A stretch of DNA of 64,000 nt from Arthrobacter sp. AQ5-05. GTDB taxonomy: Bacteria; Actinomycetota; Actinomycetes; Actinomycetales; Micrococcaceae. The notes beneath the pieces were generated by a model. It saw nothing but the letters and a program-made list of their open reading frames with translations. It did not search any database and was not told where the DNA came from. Positions 25,548-33,308 of the stretch are shown in pieces (within the stretch, counting starts at the first letter, position 1; every line of letters begins with the position of its first letter). Position numbers and translations under genes: made by a program. The DNA lies in NCBI RefSeq assembly GCF_003287975.1, contig NZ_QMKQ01000002.1:62001-126000 (forward strand), read 5' to 3'.

Positions 25548-27028
25548 TCAATCCCGCCGTCGCCCTGCTTTCGGTGCTGCTCGTGTCGGTGGCCACGGTG
25601 CTCATCGCCGTCAACGGGCTGCGCCTGTCCCGGACCACCGGGGACTTCTACGTGGCCTCGCGCACCGTCAAGCCCTGGTGGAACGCCAGCGCCATCGGCG
25701 GGGAATACCTCTCGGCCGCATCGTTCCTGGGCATTGCCGGGCTGATCGTGGTCTCCGGGCAGGACGGGCTCTGGTTCCCCATCGGGTACACCGCCGGGTA
25801 CCTGATGCTGCTGCTTTTCGTGGCCGCCCCGCTGCGCCGGTCGCGCGCCTACACCATCCCCGACTTTGCGCAGATCCGCTTCGGCTCGATGAAGCTGCGT
25901 CGGCTCACCAGCTTCCTGGTGGTGGTCATCTGCTGGCTCTACATCGTCCCGCAGCTGCACGGCGCCTCGCTGACCCTGGGCATCAGCACCGGGCTGCCGG
26001 GCTGGCTGGGCTCGGTGCTGGTCATGGGGATCGTGTGCCTCACGGTGCTGGCCGGCGGGATGCGCTCGATCACCTTCGTCCAGGCGTTCCAGTACTGGCT
26101 CAAGCTCGCCGCACTGGCGATCCCGGCGGTCTTCCTGCTGCTGCACCTGGGGCTGAACGGGGAATCGGCAACCCTTGACGGGGCGGTCTTCGATACGTCC
26201 ACCGACCCGTCCGCCAACCGGGGGCTGTACTACAACATCTCGCTGCTGGTGGCCCTGCTCTTTGGCACCCTGGGTCTGCCGCACGTGTTGGTGCGCTTCT
26301 ACACCAACCCCGACGGGCCCTCGGCCCGCAAGACCACCGCGATCGTGCTGGGCCTGCTGGCCCTGTTCTATCTCTTCCCCACGGTGCTGGGAATCCTGGG
26401 CCGGGCCTACACCCCGGAGCTGGCCACCAACGGAAACGCCGATGCCACGGTGCTGCTGCTGCCCGGGCGGATCCTGGGCGGGATGGCCGGGGACGCGCTG
26501 ACCGCGATCATCATCGGAGGGGCGTTCGCCGCGTTCCTCTCCACCTCCTCGGGCCTGGTGGTCTCGCTGGCCGGGACCATCTCCCAGGACCTGTTCCGCG
26601 GCACGGTGCGGGGCTTTCGGATCTCCACGCTGATCGCCACCGCGGTCCCGCTGCTGCTGGCCCTGGGCACCTCCAGCTTCGCGCTGGCCGGGGCCATCGG
26701 GTCGGTCTTCGCGTTCACCGCCTCGACCATCTGCCCGTTGCTGCTGCTGGGCATCTGGTGGCGGGGTCTGACCGTGGCCGGTGCGGTCTCGGGGATGCTG
26801 GCCGGGGCCCTGGCCTGCGGGTCGGCGCTGATGTTGGCGGCCGCACTGCCCAACGAGCCCGATTCCTTCCACGCCCTGGTCTCCCAGCCGGCCGCCTGGT
26901 GCGTGCCGCTGGCGTTCCTGGTGATGATCACGGTGTCCCTGTGCACCCGGCACCGGGCACCCGGGCGCATCGATGCGGTCATGGCCCGGCTGCATGTTCC
27001 CGAGGCGCTGGACGAACCGCTTCCCTGA
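25544..27028 (+). CDS. Sodium/solute symporter, SSS family (carboxylate uptake)
   Basis: A 494-residue transporter with about 13 membrane helices. It shares family marks with the symporter at 20943-22571: F-Y-V-A-S-R-T-V near residue 30, G-E-Y-L-S-A-A-S-F-L-G, and G-T-L-G-L-P-H-V-L-V-R-F-Y-T-N. It is the last gene of the histidine kinase, regulator, DUF485, symporter operon, with 4-base overlaps from the regulator onward. By analogy with BtsSR-BtsT and YpdAB-YhjX of E. coli, the two-component system probably controls this transporter. Acetate, pyruvate or propionate are likely substrates; the choice is not visible in sequence. Confidence 0.88.
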   Translation: MINPAVALLSVLLVSVATVLIAVNGLRLSRTTGDFYVASRTVKPWWNASAIGGEYLSAASFLGIAGLIVVSGQDGLWFPIGYTAGYLMLLLFVAAPLRRSRAYTIPDFAQIRFGSMKLRRLTSFLVVVICWLYIVPQLHGASLTLGISTGLPGWLGSVLVMGIVCLTVLAGGMRSITFVQAFQYWLKLAALAIPAVFLLLHLGLNGESATLDGAVFDTSTDPSANRGLYYNISLLVALLFGTLGLPHVLVRFYTNPDGPSARKTTAIVLGLLALFYLFPTVLGILGRAYTPELATNGNADATVLLLPGRILGGMAGDALTAIIIGGAFAAFLSTSSGLVVSLAGTISQDLFRGTVRGFRISTLIATAVPLLLALGTSSFALAGAIGSVFAFTASTICPLLLLGIWWRGLTVAGAVSGMLAGALACGSALMLAAALPNEPDSFHALVSQPAAWCVPLAFLVMITVSLCTRHRAPGRIDAVMARLHVPEALDEPLP

Positions 27029-27074
27029 ACCGTCGTCGGGCAACGATTCCACGGTCCAAGCCCAGCCACAAAAA

Positions 27075-27115
27075 ATGCGGCCGATTACCGGGGAATCCCC
27101 GGCAACCGGCCGCAT
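27075..27115. terminator. Bidirectional terminator hairpin
   Basis: ATGCGGCCG and CGGCCGCAT arms enclose an inner CCGGGG/CCCCGG hairpin, with an A-run before and T-rich sequence after (TTGTCTCTTTTTC). It separates the symporter operon from the convergent DivIVA-motif gene. Confidence 0.8.
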
Positions 27116-27153
27116 CCTTGTCTCTTTTTCCTGTGTCGGCGATCCCCAAGGGA

Positions 27154-27738
27154 TCAGTCGATGGAAGCCATCAGCTCCACGACGCGGTCAAGGAACGCGT
27201 CGACCTGCGATTCCTCGTAGCCGTGCTCGCCCTCGGCGCGGCGGAATTCCGCGCGGCGCACCGCATCCACGCTCATCGGGACGTCCTTCTCGAAGTAGTC
27301 GATAAGCTGGCCGCAGAGCTTGTCGACGTCCTGGACGTTGTAGCTCGAGGCGTTGGCGCGCGAGGGGCGGCGGAAGCGCTCGCCCGGGGAGCGGTGCAGC
27401 CGTCCGCGCAGGATCGCCGAGAGCCGACCAACCTGCTGCAGCCAGGCTTCCTCGCCGTTGGTCTGGATCAGTGCGTCGCGCTCGCGCTGTGCGAAGACGT
27501 CCTCGAGCCGGTCCAGGGCGCCGTCGACCTCGCGGGCGCTGTAGCCGCCGCGCTGGGCCGGGAAGACGGTGCGGCGCACCATGTGGCTGGTGACAATCGA
27601 ATCGTCGTCCCCGTCGCCGTTGAACGTGGCGCGGGCGCGGGCGAGGAACACATCCACCTGTTTGGTGTTGTAACCGAATTCCTTCTCCCCCACGCGCTCA
27701 AAAGGGGCGGGGACCGGCTGTGCCTTTTCCTGACTCAC
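27154..27738 (-). CDS. DivIVA-domain protein with four repeated motifs
   Basis: A 194-residue protein. Four copies of a Y-x4-V-D-x-F/L-L-x-R-like unit are visible: F-G-Y-N-T-K-Q-V-D-V-F-L near 25, G-G-Y-S-A-R-E-V-D-G-A-L near 70, S-Y-N-V-Q-D-V-D-K-L near 135 and H-G-Y-E-E-S-Q-V-D-A-F-L near 175. This is the DivIVA-type N-terminal motif, but the long coiled coil of Wag31 is missing. GTG 27738 is the start because AAGGAAAG lies just upstream. It sits next to cdsA, frr and pyrH, as in related actinobacteria. A role in polar growth or division is possible but not shown. Confidence 0.8.
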   Translation of the reverse strand: MSQEKAQPVPAPFERVGEKEFGYNTKQVDVFLARARATFNGDGDDDSIVTSHMVRRTVFPAQRGGYSAREVDGALDRLEDVFAQRERDALIQTNGEEAWLQQVGRLSAILRGRLHRSPGERFRRPSRANASSYNVQDVDKLCGQLIDYFEKDVPMSVDAVRRAEFRRAEGEHGYEESQVDAFLDRVVELMASID

Positions 27739-27867
27739 AATTCTTTCCTTGATCTCGGTAATGCGTACCGGCGAACCGGCGCTGTGGTGCTGCGGGTGGC
27801 GCGGGGCCCCGGACGGGGCGGCACCTTCCTGCACCTCCATCTTAGGGAGGCGCGGGCGGCCACGGGC

Positions 27868-28800
27868 CTAAAGCGCGCCGGGGATCAGCAAAATGGTGAG
27901 GATATACGTCACGGGGATCGCGAAGACCACCGAATCGAGCCGGTCCATGACCCCGCCGTGCCCTGGCAGGATGTTGCTCATGTCCTTGATGCCCAGTTCG
28001 CGCTTGACCATGGATTCCGCCAGGTCCCCCGCCGTCGCCGCGGCAACCGTGGCCACGGCCAGCGGGATCCCGACCCACCAGGGATGATCCAGCAGGAACA
28101 CCGCAGCTGCAATGCCCACGATCGTGGCACCGGCGACCGAGCCGGCAAAGCCCTCCCAGGACTTCTTCGGGCTGATCCGCGGTGCCATCGGGTGCTTGCC
28201 GAAGAGCACGCCCACCAGGTAGCCGAAGGTGTCGTTGGAGACCACCAGCAGCAGCATCGTGGTCACCAGCAGGTGCCCGCGCGGTTCGTTCAGCAGCAGC
28301 ACCGCGAAGGACAGCATCAGCGGAACCCAGGCGAGCACGAACAGGCTGCCGGTGATCGAGGCCACGGACTTGGCCGGGCCCTCGATGATCCGCCAGAGGA
28401 ACACCAGCAGCGCACTGGCGGTGAAGGCCATGCCCAGGGCCTCGAGCCCCCCGTAGTAGGCGGAGAACGGCATGGCGATCCCGCCCACGGCCAGCGGCAC
28501 CAGCGGGGTGTCGATGCCGGTGCCGTTCAGCGCACGGGAAACCTCCCAGCATCCCACGACGCCGAAGACGGCCACCGTGGCGACGAATGCCAGGGGCAGC
28601 CAGAACAGCCCGGTGAGCACCACGGCCAACAGCAGCACGCCCACGACGATGGCCGCCGGGAGGTCCCGGCCGGCCCGCGAGGCCGTCTTGGTGGTGGCCT
28701 TGCTGCTTCGCCGCGTCTGTGGTTCAAGCCCGCCGGAATCCGGCGACGGCTCCGGAAGGGGCCCCGCGGCTCCCTCGCTCGGCTCGGTGGGGTTGGACAT
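27868..28800 (-). CDS. cdsA: Phosphatidate cytidylyltransferase
   Basis: A 310-residue integral membrane enzyme that makes CDP-diacylglycerol from phosphatidic acid and CTP, the precursor of all phospholipids. After a hydrophilic N-terminus of about 45 residues come eight or so membrane helices. The CdsA signature is near the C-terminus: V-K-R-E-L-G-I-K-D followed by L-P-G-H-G-G-V-M-D-R-L-D. The start codon overlaps the frr stop by one base (TAATG), which couples the two genes. Its position after pyrH and frr is the standard bacterial order. Confidence 0.95.
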   Translation of the reverse strand: MSNPTEPSEGAAGPLPEPSPDSGGLEPQTRRSSKATTKTASRAGRDLPAAIVVGVLLLAVVLTGLFWLPLAFVATVAVFGVVGCWEVSRALNGTGIDTPLVPLAVGGIAMPFSAYYGGLEALGMAFTASALLVFLWRIIEGPAKSVASITGSLFVLAWVPLMLSFAVLLLNEPRGHLLVTTMLLLVVSNDTFGYLVGVLFGKHPMAPRISPKKSWEGFAGSVAGATIVGIAAAVFLLDHPWWVGIPLAVATVAAATAGDLAESMVKRELGIKDMSNILPGHGGVMDRLDSVVFAIPVTYILTILLIPGAL

Positions 28801-29357
28801 TAGACTTCCAGCAGCTCGGTTTCCTTGCGCTTGAGCAAGTCGTCGATGCCGTCGGTGTGGGACTTGGTCAGTGCATCGAGTTCCTTTTCGGCGCGTGCGC
28901 CTTCGTCCTCGCCGATCTCGCCGTCCTTGACCAGCTTGTCGATGCCGTCCTTGGCACGGCGGCGCACGTTGCGCAGCGCGACCTTGGCGTCCTCGCCCTT
29001 GACGCGCACGACCTTGACGTATTCCTTGCGGCGCTCCTGGGTCAGCACCGGCATGATCACGCGGATGGTCTTGCCGTCGTTGGACGGGTTGGCGCCGACC
29101 TCGGAGTCGCCCAGGGCCTTTTCGATGGCACGCAGCGCGGTGACGTCGTAGGGGTTGATCAAGATGGTGCGGGCGTCCGGGACCGCGAAGGATGCCAGCT
29201 GCTGCAGCGGGGTCGGGGTGCCGTAGTACTCAACCATGACCTTGGCGTACATTCCGGGGTGGGCGCGGCCCGTGCGGATCGCGGAGAAGTCTTCCTTCGC
29301 GTTCTCGACGGTGCTGTCCATCTTGTCGGCTGCCTCGACGAGGATTTCCTCAATCAC
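28800..29357 (-). CDS. frr: Ribosome recycling factor
   Basis: A 185-residue RRF of standard length. It has the E-D-F-S-A-I-R-T-G-R-A-H-P region near residue 22, L-I-N-P-Y-D in the middle domain and the C-terminal triple-helix bundle ending E-L-L-E-V. It releases post-termination ribosomes with EF-G. GTG 29357 is the start, with AAGGAG 7 bases upstream. It lies 99 bases after pyrH and is coupled to cdsA. Confidence 0.97.
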   Translation of the reverse strand: MIEEILVEAADKMDSTVENAKEDFSAIRTGRAHPGMYAKVMVEYYGTPTPLQQLASFAVPDARTILINPYDVTALRAIEKALGDSEVGANPSNDGKTIRVIMPVLTQERRKEYVKVVRVKGEDAKVALRNVRRRAKDGIDKLVKDGEIGEDEGARAEKELDALTKSHTDGIDDLLKRKETELLEV

Positions 29358-29456
29358 GTTCTACTCCTTTGAGTTCGGCCAGGTAAGCGTACGGTGGCCG
29401 GTAGTTTCTGGGCTTGTGAACAATCCTATGCCACGCGGGGACGTGGCACGGGGCAC

Positions 29457-30200
29457 CTAGACGGTGACGCGGGTGCCGATCTTTTCACCAAGGATGGCGC
29501 GGGTGACGTTTCCGTCGCCCTCCATGCCGAAGACCATCATCTCCAGCTTGTTGTCCTTGCACATGGTCATCGCGGTCTGGTCCATCACGCGGATGTCCTT
29601 GATGAGGGCCTCGTCGTAGGTGAGGTGCTCAAGCTTGGTGGCCGTGGGGTCCTTCTTCGGGTCCGCGGTGTAGACGCCGTCGACGCCGCTCTTGGCCATC
29701 AGCACCACGTCCGCGTCGACCTCGAGGGCGCGCTGGGCGGCCACGGTGTCGGTGGAGAAGTACGGCAGGCCGGCGCCGGCGCCGAAGATGACCACGCGGT
29801 CCTTCTCCATGTGGCGGATGGCGCGGCGCGGGATGTAGGTCTCTGCGACCTGGGCCATGGAAATGGCCGACTGCACGCGGGTGTCAACGCCGGCCTGTTC
29901 CAGGAAGTCCTGCAGGGCCAGGCAGTTCATCACGGTGCCGAGCATGCCCATGTAGTCGGCACGCGAACGGTCCATGCCCGAGGCCGAGAGCTCGGCGCCG
30001 CGGAAGAAGTTGCCGCCGCCAACGACGATGGCGACCTCGACCTTGCCCACGGTGGCAGCGATCTGCTCGGCCACTCCGCGCACCGTGATGGGGTCGACGC
30101 CCAGCTTGCCGCCGCCGAAGACCTCTCCGGAAAGCTTCAGCAGGACCCGGCGGCGGCGCGGGGCGTGGGTGTGTTCAATCGGTTCGAGAGTTGCGTCCAT
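29457..30200 (-). CDS. pyrH: UMP kinase
   Basis: A 247-residue amino-acid-kinase-fold enzyme that phosphorylates UMP to UDP. Motifs: [11 protein letters not shown] near residue 22, [10 protein letters not shown], and G-L-P-Y-F-S-T-D-T near 155. The ATG at 30200 begins M-D-A-T-L-E-P; AGGAGG lies 12 bases upstream, rather far. The frame is open to 30242 but the extra residues do not look conserved. It sits between tsf and frr in the usual order, behind the tsf terminator. Confidence 0.95.
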   Translation of the reverse strand: MDATLEPIEHTHAPRRRRVLLKLSGEVFGGGKLGVDPITVRGVAEQIAATVGKVEVAIVVGGGNFFRGAELSASGMDRSRADYMGMLGTVMNCLALQDFLEQAGVDTRVQSAISMAQVAETYIPRRAIRHMEKDRVVIFGAGAGLPYFSTDTVAAQRALEVDADVVLMAKSGVDGVYTADPKKDPTATKLEHLTYDEALIKDIRVMDQTAMTMCKDNKLEMMVFGMEGDGNVTRAILGEKIGTRVTV

Positions 30201-30302
30201 GGGGGTGTGATTCCTCCTGCGTGCGGGTCGGTGCCGGCCCACGTCGATGCTGTTGGGGGGGCGGCCGTCGCGCGCGTGCGCGCGGCCTGGTGCTGGCAGG
30301 AA

Positions 30303-30337
30303 AAAGGGGCGGCCACCTTGAAGTGGCCACCCCCTTT
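30303..30337 (-). terminator. Terminator after rpsB-tsf
   Basis: GGTGGCCAC-like arms (GGCCAC/GTGGCC with flanking GGGG/CCCC) form a hairpin 71 bases beyond the tsf stop. On the minus strand it is followed by a run of five T, a good intrinsic terminator. Next to it, 30266-30286 is an alternating GC tract with local symmetry. Confidence 0.8.
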
Positions 30338-30407
30338 ACCTTGGTGTGAAGCAATCGGTCATCGGGGCTTATGGCCCGGGAACCAATTTACCTGCTGTTG
30401 GAGCTAC

Positions 30408-31247
30408 TTATGCACCAACGCGGAAGCGTGCGAAAGCGATGGCGTTGACGCCTGCTTCTTCCAGCACCTTGCCCACGGTCTTCTTGGCATCCTTGGCGAA
30501 TGCCTGGTCAACCAGCACCTGCTCCTTGAAGAAGCCGGTCAGGCGTCCTTCAACGATCTTGGTCAGTGCGGCTTCGGGCTTGCCCTCGGCAACGGCGGTC
30601 TCCATGGCGATGCGACGCTCGGACTCGACGATCTCCGGGTCGATCTCGTCGCGGGACAGCACGGTCGGTGCCATGGCGGCGGTGTGCACTGCCACGTCGT
30701 GTGCAACGGTGAAGGCAGCGTCTCCGGCGCCGTCGACGGCCACGAGGACGCCGACCTGGGCCGGGAGGTCCTTGGAGGTCTTGTGCAGGTATGCATCAAC
30801 AGTTGCACCCTCGACACGGGACAGGCGGCGGACGATGACCTTCTCGCCCAGCACTGCGCCCTCTTCGGTGACGACGTCGGCAAGGGTCTTGCCGTTGACG
30901 TCGACGGCCAACAGGGTTTCCAGGTCGGCTGCGCCGGAGGAGACCGCAACGTCCAGGACCTGGGCGGCCAGGCCGATGAACTTGTCGTTCTTGGCTACGA
31001 AGTCGGTCTCGCAGGAAAGCTCGATCATGATGCCGACGGTGCCGTCGATGACCTTGGCGGCAACGAGGCCTTCCGAGGTCGAGCGGCCTTCGCGCTTGGT
31101 GGCGCCCTTGAGGCCCTTGATGCGGATGAGCTCCATGGCCTTCTCGGCGTCGCCGTTGGCCTCGTCGAGAGCGTTCTTGACGTCCATCATGCCAGCGCCG
31201 GTGCGCTCGCGCAGTGCCTTAATGTCAGCAGCGGTGTAGTTTGCCAC
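30408..31247 (-). CDS. tsf: Elongation factor Ts
   Basis: A 279-residue nucleotide exchange factor for EF-Tu. The N-terminal domain reads A-N-Y-T-A-A-D-I-K-A-L-R-E-R-T-G-A-G-M-M-D, and the core has the T-D-F-V-A-K-N motif that contacts EF-Tu. GTG 31247 is preferred because orthologues begin M-A-N-Y-T; an ATG four codons upstream (31259) is possible. It follows rpsB with 137 bases between, containing a hairpin at 31290-31313, and is followed by a clear terminator. Confidence 0.96.
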   Translation of the reverse strand: MANYTAADIKALRERTGAGMMDVKNALDEANGDAEKAMELIRIKGLKGATKREGRSTSEGLVAAKVIDGTVGIMIELSCETDFVAKNDKFIGLAAQVLDVAVSSGAADLETLLAVDVNGKTLADVVTEEGAVLGEKVIVRRLSRVEGATVDAYLHKTSKDLPAQVGVLVAVDGAGDAAFTVAHDVAVHTAAMAPTVLSRDEIDPEIVESERRIAMETAVAEGKPEAALTKIVEGRLTGFFKEQVLVDQAFAKDAKKTVGKVLEEAGVNAIAFARFRVGA

Positions 31248-31289
31248 GTGCAACCCCATTCATAAGTGGTTTTGAGCTTTTTCGCCGAA

Positions 31290-31313
31290 GGACGGGCCGA
31301 ATGTGGCCCGTCC
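31290..31313 (-). terminator. Hairpin between rpsB and tsf
   Basis: A perfect 9-base-pair stem (GGACGGGCC with its complement) and 6-base loop lies in the rpsB-tsf gap. It has no long U-run. It may attenuate or process the transcript so that S2 and EF-Ts are made at different levels. Confidence 0.55.
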
Positions 31314-31384
31314 CGCGGTTTGTTCCCGGGGCCGGCGCTCCCCCGTGAGGGGAAACACCGGCATCCGGAATCCTGGTTTTGTGA

Positions 31385-32338
31385 CTACTCGGCCGAAGCG
31401 GCCGGTGCCTCGTCTGCAGCCGGGGCTGCTTCAGCGGCAGGTGCCTCTTCGGCTGCCGGGGCAGCTTCAGCGACGGGTGCCTCTTCGGCTGCCGGGGCAG
31501 CTTCAGCGACGGGTGCTTCTTCGGCTGCCGGAGCAGCTTCAACAGCAGCCTCGGCGGCAGGCGCCTCGGTCTTGGAGGCCTCGAGCAGTTCGCGCTCCCA
31601 CTCGGCCAACGGCTCGGCCGGGGCTTCGGTGTTGCCGGCAGCCTTGTTGTTGCGGGCGATGAGGCCAGCGGCAACGGCGTCTGCAACAACGCGGGTGAGC
31701 AGGTTGACGGAGCGGATGGCGTCGTCGTTGCCCGGGATCGGGTACTGGACTTCGTCCGGGTCGCAGTTGGTGTCGAGGATGGCAACAACCGGGATGCCCA
31801 GCTTGTGTGCCTCGTCGATGGCCAAGTGCTCCTTCTTGGTGTCAACAACCCAGATGACCGAAGGGGCCTTCGTCAGGTTGCGGATGCCGCCAAGGTTGGT
31901 CTGAAGCTTGGTCAGCTCGCGCTTGAGCAGCAACAGCTCCTTCTTGGTGTGGCCCGAACCGGCAACATCCTCGAAGTTGATTTCTTCCAGTTCCTTCATG
32001 CGCGAGATGCGCTTGGAAACGGTCTGGAAGTTGGTGAGCATGCCACCGAGCCAGCGCTGGTTGACGTACGGCTGGCCAACGCGGGTTGCCTGGTCGGCAA
32101 TTGCTTCCTGGGCCTGCTTCTTGGTACCGACGAACAGAACGGTGCCGCCGTGGGCAACAGTCTGCTTGACGAAATCGTAGGCGCGGTCGATGTACGACAG
32201 CGACTGCTGCAAGTCAATGATGTAGATGCCGTTGCGCTCCGTGAAGATGAAACGCTTCATCTTCGGGTTCCAACGACGGGTCTGGTGTCCAAAGTGAACG
32301 CCGCTGTCGAGCAGCTGGCGCATGGTTACGACTGGCAT
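31385..32338 (-). CDS. rpsB: 30S ribosomal protein S2, with long Ala/Glu/Pro-rich tail
   Basis: A 317-residue S2 protein. Residues 1-250 are typical ([15 protein letters not shown] at the start, W-L-G-G-M-L-T-N-F near 100, and the [13 protein letters not shown] region). The last 60 residues are almost only Ala, Glu, Pro and Val, built from 12-residue repeats (see 31405-31548). S2 from other phyla is 230-260 residues; actinobacterial S2 often carries such tails. The ATG at 32338 begins M-P-V-V-T-M-R-Q. First gene before tsf. Confidence 0.96.
   Translation of the reverse strand: MPVVTMRQLLDSGVHFGHQTRRWNPKMKRFIFTERNGIYIIDLQQSLSYIDRAYDFVKQTVAHGGTVLFVGTKKQAQEAIADQATRVGQPYVNQRWLGGMLTNFQTVSKRISRMKELEEINFEDVAGSGHTKKELLLLKRELTKLQTNLGGIRNLTKAPSVIWVVDTKKEHLAIDEAHKLGIPVVAILDTNCDPDEVQYPIPGNDDAIRSVNLLTRVVADAVAAGLIARNNKAAGNTEAPAEPLAEWERELLEASKTEAPAAEAAVEAAPAAEEAPVAEAAPAAEEAPVAEAAPAAEEAPAAEAAPAADEAPAASAE
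31405..31548 (-). repeat. Four tandem 36-base units in the rpsB tail
   Basis: A 36-base unit recurs with starts at 31405, 31441, 31477 and 31513. Each encodes a 12-residue unit like [12 protein letters not shown]. Identity is highest between the second and third units. The exact period of 36 suggests copy-number change by slippage or unequal recombination. Confidence 0.8.
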
Positions 32339-32773
32339 GTCGCAACTCCTTCCGGCAGTAGCTGGCCGGCCCATCGCTGGACCGCGGTAACTGCCATTGT
32401 TATCGGTTGATGGTGCGCATCCGGAATTGGAGGCAACCCCTGGCATGAAAGCAACGGAAGAACCGTCAGGCCAAACCTCAACCGAAGTGAATCGGACCGT
32501 GGGCCTGGCCATCGCACGCGGCCATCCGCCACAAACGTGTCGGTGATTGGCTGCATGGATCATTCATGCGCGAAGTCGGTTTCGTGTGTTCCGCTTTTCG
32601 CGCAGGCGAGAAGAAGGCACAGAGAACCGCGTGTTCCAGTGTACTACAGGCCAAGGACCGGGAAATTGACCCTTCCGCACAGAACCAGGGGACGTGCATC
32701 ACATCCGGCCGGCGCTCCACAGGACGACGGCAACCCGCCGTGGAGTGCCGGGTTGCCGCCCATGCTCGGGGAC
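32339..32773. other. Divergent intergenic region between rpsB and the M23 gene
   Basis: These 435 bases hold no supported gene; the frames that cross it lack signals. It must contain the strong rpsB promoter and leader on the minus strand and the M23 promoter on the plus strand. No clear -35/-10 pair, riboswitch or terminator could be assigned by eye. Confidence 0.5.
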
Positions 32774-33295
32774 ATGAAAACCGTTTCCGCCATCTCAAGC
32801 CTCATCGTGGGCGCGGCCGTGCTGCTGGCCCCGGTCGGAGCCTCCCCGCTGTCCCCGGTTCCCGCAAACCCGGCCCGGGCAGCGCCCGGTTCCTGGAGCT
32901 GGCCGCTGCCGCCGGTGCCCGAGGTGGTTCGATCCTTCGACGCGCCGGCCGAGCGCTGGCTCAGCGGACACCGCGGGGTCGATCTCGCCGGGTCCCCCGG
33001 GGACACCGTCAGCGCCCCGGCTGCGGGCATCGTTTCGTTCGTGGGGCACATCGTAGATCGACCTGTCATCGTCATCGACCACGGATCGGGCCTGCTCACC
33101 AGCTTCGAGCCGGTGCGCAGCACCCTGGGGGTCGGCGCGATCGTCGGGGTCGGCGACGAGATCGGGATGATCGCCACCGGCGCCCACTGCGATGCCCGCT
33201 GCCTGCACTGGGGTCTGCGGCTGGACGGGGAGTACATCGACCCGCTGCTTACGATCCGTGACACCCGGCCCTCGATCCTGCTGCCGCTGGGTTAG
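32774..33295 (+). CDS. Secreted M23-family (LytM-like) protein, catalytic residues degenerate
   Basis: A 173-residue exported protein. The signal peptide spans about 1-24 (hydrophobic S-L-I-V-G-A-A-V-L-L-A). The LytM fold begins F-D-A-P near residue 55. Zinc ligands His 66 and Asp 70 (H-R-G-V-D) and His 145 are present. The catalytic His of the H-x-H motif is Cys 143 (C-L-H-W-G), and the usual Y-x-H-L is F-E-P-V (111-114). It may therefore bind peptidoglycan or activate another hydrolase rather than cut. ATG 32762 is an alternative start four codons upstream. It is divergent from rpsB. Confidence 0.85.
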   Translation: MKTVSAISSLIVGAAVLLAPVGASPLSPVPANPARAAPGSWSWPLPPVPEVVRSFDAPAERWLSGHRGVDLAGSPGDTVSAPAAGIVSFVGHIVDRPVIVIDHGSGLLTSFEPVRSTLGVGAIVGVGDEIGMIATGAHCDARCLHWGLRLDGEYIDPLLTIRDTRPSILLPLG

Positions 33296-33308
33296 GTGCT
33301 TGGGCGGT

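Noticed and set aside
25490-27115. A 541-codon open frame antisense to the second symporter
   Set aside because: Composition is Gln/Gly/Arg-rich and lacks any domain; the plus-strand symporter has full family motifs.
31405-31548. Short direct repeats considered as a CRISPR array
   Set aside because: Units are contiguous without spacers and lie in frame inside rpsB.
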